Shown: positions 29,354 to 36,680 of the stretch, piece by piece | Position numbering within the stretch: position 1 is the first letter of the stretch | Layout of the letters: the number at the start of each line of letters is the position of its first letter | Source: an uncultured Micrococcales bacterium | Lineage (GTDB): Bacteria > Actinomycetota > Actinomycetes > Actinomycetales > Microbacteriaceae | Length of the DNA: 39,857 nt | Assembly (NCBI GenBank): GCA_937919125.1 | Contig: CALFOB010000146.1 | Coordinates: 1-39,857 of the forward strand | Direction: 5' to 3' | Made by a program: the position numbers and the translations under genes | The notes under the pieces: model-generated | Databases searched by the model: none | What the model saw: the letters and a program-made list of their open reading frames with translations, nothing else | Told to the model about the DNA's origin: nothing

Positions 29354-30586
29354 TTATGCACCAAGTTCGGTGATGTTTGATAGCTTGGCGTGTGCGTTAC
29401 GACGGTAGGTACCGATTTCGCTGTACTGGTACAAGCGAGCTTCGTAAGCGTCAGTGTTTGCAACGCGTGACCACATTGAGCCATCGCGGTCCATCCATGA
29501 CCAGTCCTTCTTGCGGTTGATAACAAGTTCCTTTGAAGACAACGCGTAGATGGTGCCCTTTGGAGCTGCGTAGTCTGAAACGAACTTGATTGGCTTACCA
29601 AGAGCTTCGAAGGTGAATGAGCGCTGACCACCAGTTAGGCCTGCACCGTTGGTGAACTGACGCATACCCTGAAGCAAGTTCCAGTAAGCGTTGTATACAC
29701 CCGGTGAAGCTAGGAATACGTCAACGTCGCCACCCTTCTTGTCAACTGCCTGTACCAATGAGATAAGGTCCATCTCGGTTAGTGAGCCAGTTGCGGTACC
29801 CGGGGTACCCAAGGTACGGATGGTTGAGTTCCAAGAAGAAACAGATGCGCCGTCGATGCCGTGTAGTGAGTTACCTGAACCCACGATTGCACCTAGACCG
29901 GTTAGTTCCTTGTTGAATGAGTTAGCGCCACCTGATGCGCGGACGATGATGTCGCCTACTGCAGCAGTGGTAGTGGTGTCGAAGGTTACAGCGCCGGTAG
30001 TCTCGTTCACTGCTACAACAACAAGAGCTGCCTTCTTAACGGTAGGGGTACCGTCAACTAGGTCAGTTCCGTCGAGTAGGTCAACGACCATGCCCTCTTC
30101 GATCCAGTGTGCGTCAACAAATACAACGGTTGCGTTTGCAGTGGTAACAGCGGTCTTTACAGCACCGAGGGTACCTGATGCGTCACCGTAAATCTGACGG
30201 TTTAGGTCGCGAGTTAGGTCGCGCTTTAGACCCTTGATTTCAGCGTCAACAACGTTGATGAATGAGTTGTAGTTGTCTGCAGCCTGCTCGAAAAGCTGAC
30301 CGTCAACCTCGATAGCACCGTATAGGTTCTTGAGGTATAGGTGAGCCTGCTTGTACTTCTGAGCGCCAGCTACTGGTAGAGCCTCGCGTACACCACGTGC
30401 ACCGATGCCTTGGTTACGACCGATGTGAGTGTCGAATACGACCTCTTTACCGTTCTGGGTGATGTGCTGCGCCGACGACTCGATGAACTCAAGTGCCGGG
30501 TTCTTGTCTGCAAGCTGTTCGTGAAGGTCGCCATAAACGAGCTTCAGCGCGTCACTTGCGAAGGTTAGGATTCCCTGACCTGCCAT
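29354..30586 (-). CDS. Major capsid protein
   Basis: A 410-aa protein. ATG 30586 (MAGQGILTFASDALK) is the likely start: AGGAGAG lies 8 nt upstream, and the earlier GTG at 30595 would be too close to it. The sequence reads like phage coat proteins: IESSAQHITQNGKEVVFDTH, RNQGIGARGVREALPVAG, KQAHLYLKNLYGAIEVDGQL, QAVDKKGGDVDVFLASPGV, and a SLVQ/FTNGAGLTGG region, compatible with a P22-coat or HK97-fold family. It is a separate transcription unit between two terminators, downstream of the scaffold gene, as is usual for a protein needed in large amounts. The family name is inferred from size, order and sequence character. Confidence 0.8.
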   Translation of the reverse strand: MAGQGILTFASDALKLVYGDLHEQLADKNPALEFIESSAQHITQNGKEVVFDTHIGRNQGIGARGVREALPVAGAQKYKQAHLYLKNLYGAIEVDGQLFEQAADNYNSFINVVDAEIKGLKRDLTRDLNRQIYGDASGTLGAVKTAVTTANATVVFVDAHWIEEGMVVDLLDGTDLVDGTPTVKKAALVVVAVNETTGAVTFDTTTTAAVGDIIVRASGGANSFNKELTGLGAIVGSGNSLHGIDGASVSSWNSTIRTLGTPGTATGSLTEMDLISLVQAVDKKGGDVDVFLASPGVYNAYWNLLQGMRQFTNGAGLTGGQRSFTFEALGKPIKFVSDYAAPKGTIYALSSKELVINRKKDWSWMDRDGSMWSRVANTDAYEARLYQYSEIGTYRRNAHAKLSNITELGA

Positions 30587-30679
30587 GTGATTCACTCTCC
30601 TAAGAGTAAAAGAAAATAACGAAAGTTAGTGTTATCGCTTGCCCTGACCCTCTTAGGGGCTGTACACGGATACTTTTAT

Positions 30680-30685
30680 CTTATA
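30680..30685 (-). promoter_or_regulatory. -10 of the capsid promoter (candidate)
   Basis: TATAAG on the minus strand, 5 of 6 to consensus, lies 94 bp before the ATG at 30586. With the usual 17-nt spacer, the -35 falls in the left half of the parS palindrome as read on this strand (30703-30708). A second TAAGAT-like option lies nearby. Confidence 0.5.
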
Positions 30686-30692
30686 ACACAAA

Positions 30693-30708
30693 TGTTTCAC
30701 GTGAAACA
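30693..30708. promoter_or_regulatory. Perfect parS (bacterial centromere) site upstream of the capsid gene
   Basis: TGTTTCACGTGAAACA, 16 bp and exactly palindromic, is the canonical chromosomal parS that ParB binds in most bacteria, including Actinobacteria. It lies in the gap between the scaffold terminator and the capsid start. No parA or parB gene is seen in the window, so the host ParB must be the reader if it is functional. An exact match by chance in 40 kb has a probability of about 1 in 100,000. Confidence 0.85.
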
Positions 30709-30755
30709 CAAAGACGTTTTAAGATTTTCTGCAAATATGTTTTAAGAATTGCAAA

Positions 30756-30782
30756 GAAAAACCCCACCTTTGCAGATGGGGT
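30756..30782 (-). terminator. Terminator after the scaffold gene
   Basis: ACCCCA (30761-30766) pairs with TGGGGT (30777-30782), a 6-bp stem with a 10-nt loop. Five A (30756-30760) give a U-tract for leftward RNA. Overlapping GCAAAG/CTTTGC pairing is an alternative. With the terminator downstream, it isolates the capsid gene as its own unit. Confidence 0.6.
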
Positions 30783-30798
30783 CTTCTTGTCAGCTTTC

Positions 30799-31638
30799 TT
30801 AGCTGTTGCGAGCGCGTTCCTCGAACATACGCTGCAACATTGCTTTCTTGCCTGCGTCATCTTTTGGAATGCTTAGATCGTTTGACGGTACACCGGCACC
30901 GCCAGCTGAGCCTACAACCATTGGTGCTGGCTCAGAACCTGCTGGGCTGAAAGGCCCAACCATAGCCTGCAACTGTTTTGCAGCATCTGCAACAGTGATC
31001 TCGCGTCCAGCGTTTAGAGCTGCATTCATAAGGTCATAGATTGCGACCTCGTGTGCCTCTGAAATGTTGTGAGCCTTTTTGAGGTTCGCCATCTCAGATT
31101 CAAGTTCAACAGTGTACTTCTCAGTTTCCTTAGCGAGCTCCTGCTGATAAATGTAGTCATCAGCTTCAGACTGCTTAGCCTTGAGTGCGTCAATCTCCTT
31201 CTGCAAAGCTGCAGGGATTTTCTCGCCATCAAAGATGTTTTCGAAGTCTTCACCAGACTGCTCTTCCATCATGTCCTTAGCGACCTGTGCAGCCTCTTCT
31301 TTGAGAAGGCCCTGATCGGTTAGGTAGGTTTTGAGCGAAGAATAAACTTCGGTCGGGTCGTTTTCGATTGCACGTGCAAGGTTTAGACCGCCACGAACCA
31401 GCTCAGGGGTTACGCCCTCATCAACAAGATCTTTGAACGGAGTGTACTTCTCAAGCTGCTGCTGGAAGTTGCGCTCGTTCTCCTGAAGGTAAGGAGTTAC
31501 TTTTGCGTGCCAAGCTTCTGGAAGCTCAGCAAGCATCTTGTCCCATGCTGGGTGTGCTTTGGTTTCTTCAACCGGGGTCTCTACTGAAGTTTGCTCCTCA
31601 GTAGTCTGTTCAGGTGATACCTGCGTCTCGTCAGACAT
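30799..31638 (-). CDS. Scaffolding protein (putative)
   Basis: A 279-aa, highly acidic, mostly helical protein (EEQTSVETPVEETKAH, EENERNFQQQLEKYTPFKDL, QKEIDALKAKQSEADDYIYQ). The C-terminus is basic (SIPKDDAGKKAMLQRMFEER), as in scaffolding proteins that bind the coat. The SD AAGGA precedes ATG 31638. Its position between portal and capsid genes is the standard one. A head-decoration role is unlikely given the charge and helical content. Confidence 0.75.
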   Translation of the reverse strand: MSDETQVSPEQTTEEQTSVETPVEETKAHPAWDKMLAELPEAWHAKVTPYLQENERNFQQQLEKYTPFKDLVDEGVTPELVRGGLNLARAIENDPTEVYSSLKTYLTDQGLLKEEAAQVAKDMMEEQSGEDFENIFDGEKIPAALQKEIDALKAKQSEADDYIYQQELAKETEKYTVELESEMANLKKAHNISEAHEVAIYDLMNAALNAGREITVADAAKQLQAMVGPFSPAGSEPAPMVVGSAGGAGVPSNDLSIPKDDAGKKAMLQRMFEERARNS

Positions 31639-31646
31639 TGTTTTCC

Positions 31647-33815
31647 TTACTGTAGTTGTTCAGATGTTTGGCCCATTTGGGGTGGCATCTGTGCAGCCTC
31701 AGACGGTAGTGCCTGAGGAGTTCCTTGTGCATTAGGGTCTTGACCCATCTGCGCAGCCATCATCATTTTCTGCTGCAAAGCTGCTTCGTGCATCGAAATG
31801 TGCTTCTGGAATTCTGCCTTGATTTCGTCAGGGAGAATGTCGAAGCTTTGCGACTTACGAAAGCGGTTGTGAATTTCAATGTGCACAGCGTGGTTGTCGT
31901 AGTCGTGAACCTGTACAACTGCTGGGACTGAAAGCGCAATAGGCTTGCCCTCTGCGTCGACCTGACCCGGAACGGTCTTGTCTGGGTCGCCGTTTGCAGC
32001 GCCCTGCTCCCACTCGCTCTGGAACTGTTCGATAACATCTGGAGTCAAACGCTTCATCATTAGGTTCTCGCGTGAAGCGTGGTTCTCGTCGAGCTTCAAA
32101 ATGTTGTAGAAGTTCTTGAGCATACCCATGTCGAGCATCTTCAAACCCTCTTGCGGGGTGATGAACTGCATCTTCATCCATTCCGTAATCAATGCCTGAC
32201 GTGCAGACTTTGAAGTTGGAAGAGCTGAGCCAGACTCGATGCGGATGTCGTTACCTGAAGCAATGTCTGCACCTGAAAGAACAGTTGCGTCAAATGCACC
32301 ATCGGTACCAACGGTCTTGATTAGGCGTGGCTGATCAACGTACTGAATGAATAGGCTGAGCGACTGCTTTGCAACCTTCTCCACGGCAGCTTCAATGCTT
32401 GAGAAGATGGTGGTTAGGTAAGCGTCGTCGCGCTCCTGCAGGTAGTTGATTGCGGTCGCAGCGGTTACGCCACCTGATTCACCGCGTGAAACTTGGTGCT
32501 GACCTGAAATGTCTTCGAAATCTGCCTGCAACTGCTGCACTTCTTGGAGCACATAGTTTGGTAGAGGCTGGATTGGCACCGGCTGAGGCATTGAGAAGCC
32601 CGGACGAACCGGAATCCAAAGACCAGCCTTAGCTGAAATCTTCCTAGGGTCTACAGCGCCCTCGTGGTACATCATCTGAGGCTTAGCCATAAGGTTCTTA
32701 GCCTGCACGATCTGTGAACGAGTGCGGTTGAGCTCACGCTGCAAAGGAATCAAGTTCTTGATAACTGAACGGCGGTAGAAATTTCCAGTCGCAATTGCAT
32801 AGGTGTGTGCGAAAGGGTAGCTCTTGTGTGCGTAAGGGATACCGTTTTCAGCGAACTGTACGATTTCGTTGTCAACGATGGTGATTAGGCCACCCTTTGG
32901 CAAGAATGGGCAACCGTTTGGCTTAGCCCACATTTCAATGACGAGCACAGCGTCTGGGCGGGTTGCGCCACCAGACTTTACGTTGACAAGTGCGTTGTCC
33001 ATGATTTCAGTTGCTGAAACCTTAGTTGGCTTGAAGTCTTTAGGGAGTACGCCACCGAAGGTGCTCTTCACCCATGCTTCGCTCTTGGTGTAAACGTTGA
33101 AAATGTATGGCTGGTTTTCAATGTTTTCTTCAGCCAAGTCTGGAACGAATAGGTGGAACGGTGAAACTACTTCGTGTGCGACGTCGCCAACTGATGCAAC
33201 CTGCTGAATGATTTTCTTTTGCCCAGTGTATGGGTCTTCAACAGCGGTCGGTACAACTTCTTTAGCCGAAGAGTCCCACAGGGTTTTGATGAAGGCGTTT
33301 CCGCAAACTGCACGCCAAAACTCTGACTTCTGCAGAATGTCGGTCTGGAAGTTTGCTTTGTCGTACATTGCTTGCCAAACCTGCTCGGCAGCTGATGCAG
33401 CCATTAGGTCGTCATCGTCGTTTGATGCTGGCACTACGGTTGCGCTTGGGTGCCCTGAAGATGTTTTAGCAATTTCGGTACGGATGATTGGTTCGATTTT
33501 GTTTACAACAAGGCGTGGAACACGAGAAGGGTTAGGTGGGTCCATGAGCTGCTGTGGGCCGCCCTTGATTACCTCAGTCCATTCACGGTATTGTGCACCG
33601 TTGTAGAAGGCAAGCTGCAAATACCAGTCTTGTTCTTCTTGCTTGCGAGCAGCTTTAGCCTTCTCGTATTCGCCTTTGACCCATGAGACTAGCTTCTTGG
33701 CTTCGTCTTTACGCTTGAACTGGTTGAGGATGCTGTCTTCAGCCATCGCTCCTTCAACCGGGGTACCAGAAATGTACTGCCCAGTCTTGCCGTCAAAGTA
33801 TTGTTCGTTTGCCAT
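31647..33815 (-). CDS. Portal protein
   Basis: A 722-aa protein, close to the length of P22-type portals (about 725 aa). Characteristic segments are KARKQEEQDWYLQLAFYNGA and QYREWTEV near residue 55-80, PSRVPRLVVNKIEPIIRTE, the SEFWRAVCGNAFIKTLWD part, and HAHKSYPFAHTYAI-type stem sequences (as KSYPFAHTYAI). The C-terminal 40 residues are rich in Gln, Met and Pro (QKMMMAAQMGQD). It forms the dodecameric DNA channel at the capsid vertex. It follows the small membrane gene and precedes the scaffold gene. Confidence 0.85.
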   Translation of the reverse strand: MANEQYFDGKTGQYISGTPVEGAMAEDSILNQFKRKDEAKKLVSWVKGEYEKAKAARKQEEQDWYLQLAFYNGAQYREWTEVIKGGPQQLMDPPNPSRVPRLVVNKIEPIIRTEIAKTSSGHPSATVVPASNDDDDLMAASAAEQVWQAMYDKANFQTDILQKSEFWRAVCGNAFIKTLWDSSAKEVVPTAVEDPYTGQKKIIQQVASVGDVAHEVVSPFHLFVPDLAEENIENQPYIFNVYTKSEAWVKSTFGGVLPKDFKPTKVSATEIMDNALVNVKSGGATRPDAVLVIEMWAKPNGCPFLPKGGLITIVDNEIVQFAENGIPYAHKSYPFAHTYAIATGNFYRRSVIKNLIPLQRELNRTRSQIVQAKNLMAKPQMMYHEGAVDPRKISAKAGLWIPVRPGFSMPQPVPIQPLPNYVLQEVQQLQADFEDISGQHQVSRGESGGVTAATAINYLQERDDAYLTTIFSSIEAAVEKVAKQSLSLFIQYVDQPRLIKTVGTDGAFDATVLSGADIASGNDIRIESGSALPTSKSARQALITEWMKMQFITPQEGLKMLDMGMLKNFYNILKLDENHASRENLMMKRLTPDVIEQFQSEWEQGAANGDPDKTVPGQVDAEGKPIALSVPAVVQVHDYDNHAVHIEIHNRFRKSQSFDILPDEIKAEFQKHISMHEAALQQKMMMAAQMGQDPNAQGTPQALPSEAAQMPPQMGQTSEQLQ

Positions 33816-33829
33816 AAGCCTATTCCGAA

Positions 33830-34153
33830 TCAGTTGTAAGTTTCAAAGATCGCAGAAAGTTGCTTTTCGGCTTCTTCCAGCTCTAGTTCTTCACCAGTCT
33901 TATACAATCCAGTATAGCCAGTTTCAGCGTTTATCACAGGTTCAACCGTGACGGCTTGCAACTGTTGGAATGCCATAGGGTCTTTACTTGCGAGAAGGTT
34001 TGACAGGTGCAGGATTGACTGCTCCCTCATCTTTTCCGTCGCTGCTTGGTTCGTCGACAGGAGCATTATCATCCTGAACATCCGAATCGCTATGAACGTG
34101 AGCGCTGTAAGAAACAGCGAAGATAAAATCAGTAACGCTACTACGAATTCCAT
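33830..34153 (-). CDS. Small membrane-anchored protein, overlapping out of frame
   Basis: A 107-aa protein with one strong N-terminal transmembrane segment (MEFVVALLILSSLFLTALTF) and an acidic, helical C-terminus. AGAAGGA 7 nt upstream of ATG 34153 supports the start. It overlaps the 146-aa gene by 170 bp in another frame. It lies between terminase and portal genes in the late operon. Function unknown; a holin-like or assembly role is possible. Confidence 0.55.
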   Translation of the reverse strand: MEFVVALLILSSLFLTALTFIAIRMFRMIMLLSTNQAATEKMREQSILHLSNLLASKDPMAFQQLQAVTVEPVINAETGYTGLYKTGEELELEEAEKQLSAIFETYN

Positions 34154-34424
34154 TAATCAATCCTTCTACTAGGTCGGGTACTTTAGCTAGTTCCATTTCG
34201 TGTGCTTCGACGTCAGCTTCTAGTGCAAAGATGCGTTCCTCTAGTGGCGCTTCTTCTGCGTAGCCGATGAACAAAGCGAGCTCGGTTGCACAGTTCTTGC
34301 ACAACTGAGCTGAACCGCCTGATAGCAGTTCGCGTCCTAGGTCGAATAGCTCCTTGTTGTTTCCGCATGAAACGCAAGACGATGGGAATGGGCCACCGTT
34401 TTCGAAGTAATTAAAGTGTCTCAA
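33984..34424 (-). CDS. Zinc-ribbon protein with acidic tail
   Basis: A 146-aa protein with four Cys (CVSCG near 17-20, and CKNCA near 41-45), a clear zinc ribbon, followed by a helix pair (PLEERIFALEADVEAHEMEL) and an acidic Ser/Asp/Pro tail. Its last 57 codons overlap the gene of the small membrane protein in another frame. It is separated from the terminase gene by only 3 bp. No function known; a small head or terminase accessory is possible. Confidence 0.6.
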   Translation of the reverse strand: MRHFNYFENGGPFPSSCVSCGNNKELFDLGRELLSGGSAQLCKNCATELALFIGYAEEAPLEERIFALEADVEAHEMELAKVPDLVEGLINGIRSSVTDFIFAVSYSAHVHSDSDVQDDNAPVDEPSSDGKDEGAVNPAPVKPSRK

Positions 34425-34427
34425 TTT

Positions 34428-35963
34428 TTATCCTTCTAGTTCTGTTATGGATGACGCACCGCGCCATTCTTGACCCCAAGGGTCTTGTTCATCATACTGC
34501 GTAAACTTGGATGTGCCACCAAATTCTGACCTAAAAGCCATGTGGAAACTTTCACTTGCTTGCACTGGCGTTTGTGCGTCAGGGGCAAGGTTAGGCATAA
34601 AAGTCATCGCATACTTGAGAGCGTCGTAACAGTGGTTGTCTTTGTCACGGATCTCTTCAAGTTTATTTTTCATCTCAGCGATCTTTGGTGAAGCGTGTTT
34701 CTTCCACTTCAACTTAGGTAGTTCTGCGATGAGTTCTGGGCAGTCGTCAGTAATCATCAGCCAAGGCTTACCAGTCTTAGGGTTGATTTTCATGTACTGT
34801 TGCAGGCGTTCTAGACCAATACGGCGGTCGTTAGGGATTTGGTCTACCGCAATATAGATGCCGTGTTTTGCGTACTCTTGCTGAATGCTGGTGCCTGTGT
34901 GCTCTTTTGTTTGCTTAATCGCAGGGTCGCCAGTGGTGAGATAGAGCTCCGCACCTGATTCGCGAAGAATTTGTTTTGTACGCTTGTTGACCTCAACGGA
35001 GTGGTAGTCAACGTTTTCTCGGGCTTTGTAGTATTCGTTGAAGACGACAATAGTTCCATCTTCGTCAACTGCCAACCACAACCAGACTGTGGGGTTGGTA
35101 AATCCTGAATCCATTGTTCGAACAATGCGATGCTTTCCTGTGGGTTTGAACTGCCCTCTAGGAATACAGTGTGTTGTAGGTGAGAATTCTGAAAAGACTG
35201 AACCGCCAAGATGGACGTATTGTCCGTTGCGTCGGATGAGCTGCTCTTCTGGGCTGAGTGACTCCATGTAGCGTGCAATAGCTTCGCGCGACAACGTTGG
35301 GTTGTCGTCCATGCTCGCTTCAACCACGCCAATGTCTTTTGTTCCTTCTTGTGCTGGGATGTATACGTCTTCTAGGATCCACTCCATACCTTGGACTGGG
35401 GTTTGTGACATCCACCAATCTCCGTCGGTGTCAATCAAACGTGCTAAACATTCTTGCCAAACAGTTTTTGGGCATTCTTCGTCGAAGTGCACAAAGTGTC
35501 GGCTTGAACCTGCGAACTTGTCGAGGTCTTGGTCTTGCGACATGAACTCTACGAAGCTGCCGTTGTTGAGTGTTAGCACGTGGCGTTCGCGAGAGTAACT
35601 GTCTTCCCAAGAACCATTGATTAGGTATTTCTTGGGTAGCCATTGTTTCCAAAGGGGCAGAATAATTTTGTCTACACCGTTTAGGAAGTCAACTGCGACC
35701 ACTCGTCCACGCACTGCTTCGTCTGGCATCTTACGCCACGGGTGTGTCTTTGTGACGTAGTAGATGCCTTCAATGGTAGAACCGAGGGATTTACCTGAAC
35801 GGTTTCCGCCAATGTAAAGACGCGCTTTGTTTTGCATCTTGTGAAACATCTCTTGTTTCTCGGATGCTTTGTAGTTGTATAGGTTCGGTGCTGCAGCGGA
35901 TTCTTGGATTGATTCGCCAAGCCCGCGTAACACGTCCGCTAAGTCGAAGTTATCTTTCGCCAC
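34428..35963 (-). CDS. Terminase large subunit (ATPase-nuclease)
   Basis: A 511-aa protein with the full terminase layout. Walker A GGNRSGKS at 52-59 and Walker B FVHFDEE near 157-163 (catalytic DE) form the ATPase. The nuclease has Asp285 (TMDSGF), Asp346 (GDPAIK) and Asp447 (YDALKYAM), the RNase H-like metal triad. It packages DNA and cuts it. It overlaps the upstream nuclease gene by 14 bp, while its small subunit is on the other strand at 14834. Confidence 0.95.
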   Translation of the reverse strand: MAKDNFDLADVLRGLGESIQESAAAPNLYNYKASEKQEMFHKMQNKARLYIGGNRSGKSLGSTIEGIYYVTKTHPWRKMPDEAVRGRVVAVDFLNGVDKIILPLWKQWLPKKYLINGSWEDSYSRERHVLTLNNGSFVEFMSQDQDLDKFAGSSRHFVHFDEECPKTVWQECLARLIDTDGDWWMSQTPVQGMEWILEDVYIPAQEGTKDIGVVEASMDDNPTLSREAIARYMESLSPEEQLIRRNGQYVHLGGSVFSEFSPTTHCIPRGQFKPTGKHRIVRTMDSGFTNPTVWLWLAVDEDGTIVVFNEYYKARENVDYHSVEVNKRTKQILRESGAELYLTTGDPAIKQTKEHTGTSIQQEYAKHGIYIAVDQIPNDRRIGLERLQQYMKINPKTGKPWLMITDDCPELIAELPKLKWKKHASPKIAEMKNKLEEIRDKDNHCYDALKYAMTFMPNLAPDAQTPVQASESFHMAFRSEFGGTSKFTQYDEQDPWGQEWRGASSITELEG

Positions 35964-36390
35964 GAATTAGCCTTACAAGATCTTGAAGTCTGATGCGTAC
36001 AAGAGTGTCGTCATCGTGATCCAAATAAGTGCGCAAGAAGACAAGATCTCCCAGCTTCGCATAAGCCCACCACTCACCAGCGCGAGGATAACCAACGCCA
36101 GCACGCTGGGTAACAAGGAAACCAAACTTGCCTGAAGCATTGTGCTTTTCCAGTTCGGCTTCTTGGAACCATTTTTCAATTTGCCCATACGATGCCTCCT
36201 TGGCAGCTTTGCCACCTTTTACTTCGAATACGATTAGCCCTTTTGTGGGTTCGCGCAACCAAACGTCACCTTCGTCGTTGGTGCCTTTGAGGACGTTGCG
36301 GTGAGCTTCAAGCTCGGTGTAGTCCTGTGATAGCAGAAAGTTTCTTACTGCAGTTTCGGCAGCTGTGCCGATTTGCTTTGCTTTACTCAT
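35950..36390 (-). CDS. Holliday-junction-resolvase-like PD-(D/E)XK nuclease
   Basis: A 146-aa protein with Glu12 (AAETAV), Asp42 (GDVW) and E56-V-K58 (FEVKGG), the exact spacing of Hjc-type resolvases and related restriction-like endonucleases. The SD GAGGAG precedes ATG 36390. It lies directly upstream of the terminase, in place of the usual small subunit. A resolvase that clears branched DNA before packaging is the best inference; a type of nuclease that helps terminase cut is an alternative. Confidence 0.75.
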   Translation of the reverse strand: MSKAKQIGTAAETAVRNFLLSQDYTELEAHRNVLKGTNDEGDVWLREPTKGLIVFEVKGGKAAKEASYGQIEKWFQEAELEKHNASGKFGFLVTQRAGVGYPRAGEWWAYAKLGDLVFLRTYLDHDDDTLVRIRLQDLVRLIRGER

Positions 36391-36413
36391 AGTCGTCTCC
36401 TCGAAGTATGCGA

Positions 36414-36419
36414 TAGAAT
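36414..36419 (+). promoter_or_regulatory. -10 of a possible leaderless promoter
   Basis: TAGAAT lies 6 nt before the ATG at 36426, the same spacing as for the repressor gene. No SD is seen. The whole divergent gap is 35 bp, so the two opposite operons share it. The -35 is weak. Confidence 0.4.
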
Positions 36420-36425
36420 TCTAAC

Positions 36426-36680
36426 ATGGCTATTATCCCCACGACAGAAGAAGTGAACCGGTTTCACTTAAACTCGGACAAGGACTCTAGCGCAACGGCT
36501 TTGCACCACACGCTTGGCACTGGCCCATCGCAAGCTTCACCGGGTAATCACAACCACGATGGCAAGAACTCTAAGCGAATAAAGTTCTCAGACATTGAAG
36601 ACGGATGGATGAACATTGACGGCGGAGAACCTCACACCGTCTACACACCTATTCCTCACATGGACGGCGGTTCAATTTAA
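36426..36680 (+). CDS. Small protein at the head of the tail-fibre operon
   Basis: An 84-aa protein with His, Gly and Ser enrichment (LHHTLGTGPSQASPGNHNHDG, KFSDIEDGWMNIDGGEPHTV). Short segments like HNHDG occur in phage tail-associated proteins. The gene overlaps the fibre gene by 1 bp. It has no SD and may be leaderless. Function unknown. Confidence 0.6.
   Translation: MAIIPTTEEVNRFHLNSDKDSSATALHHTLGTGPSQASPGNHNHDGKNSKRIKFSDIEDGWMNIDGGEPHTVYTPIPHMDGGSI

Noticed and set aside
30639..30665. GC-rich segment before the capsid gene as another hairpin
   Set aside because: Only a short CCCT/AGGG pairing with mismatches beyond; not convincing.
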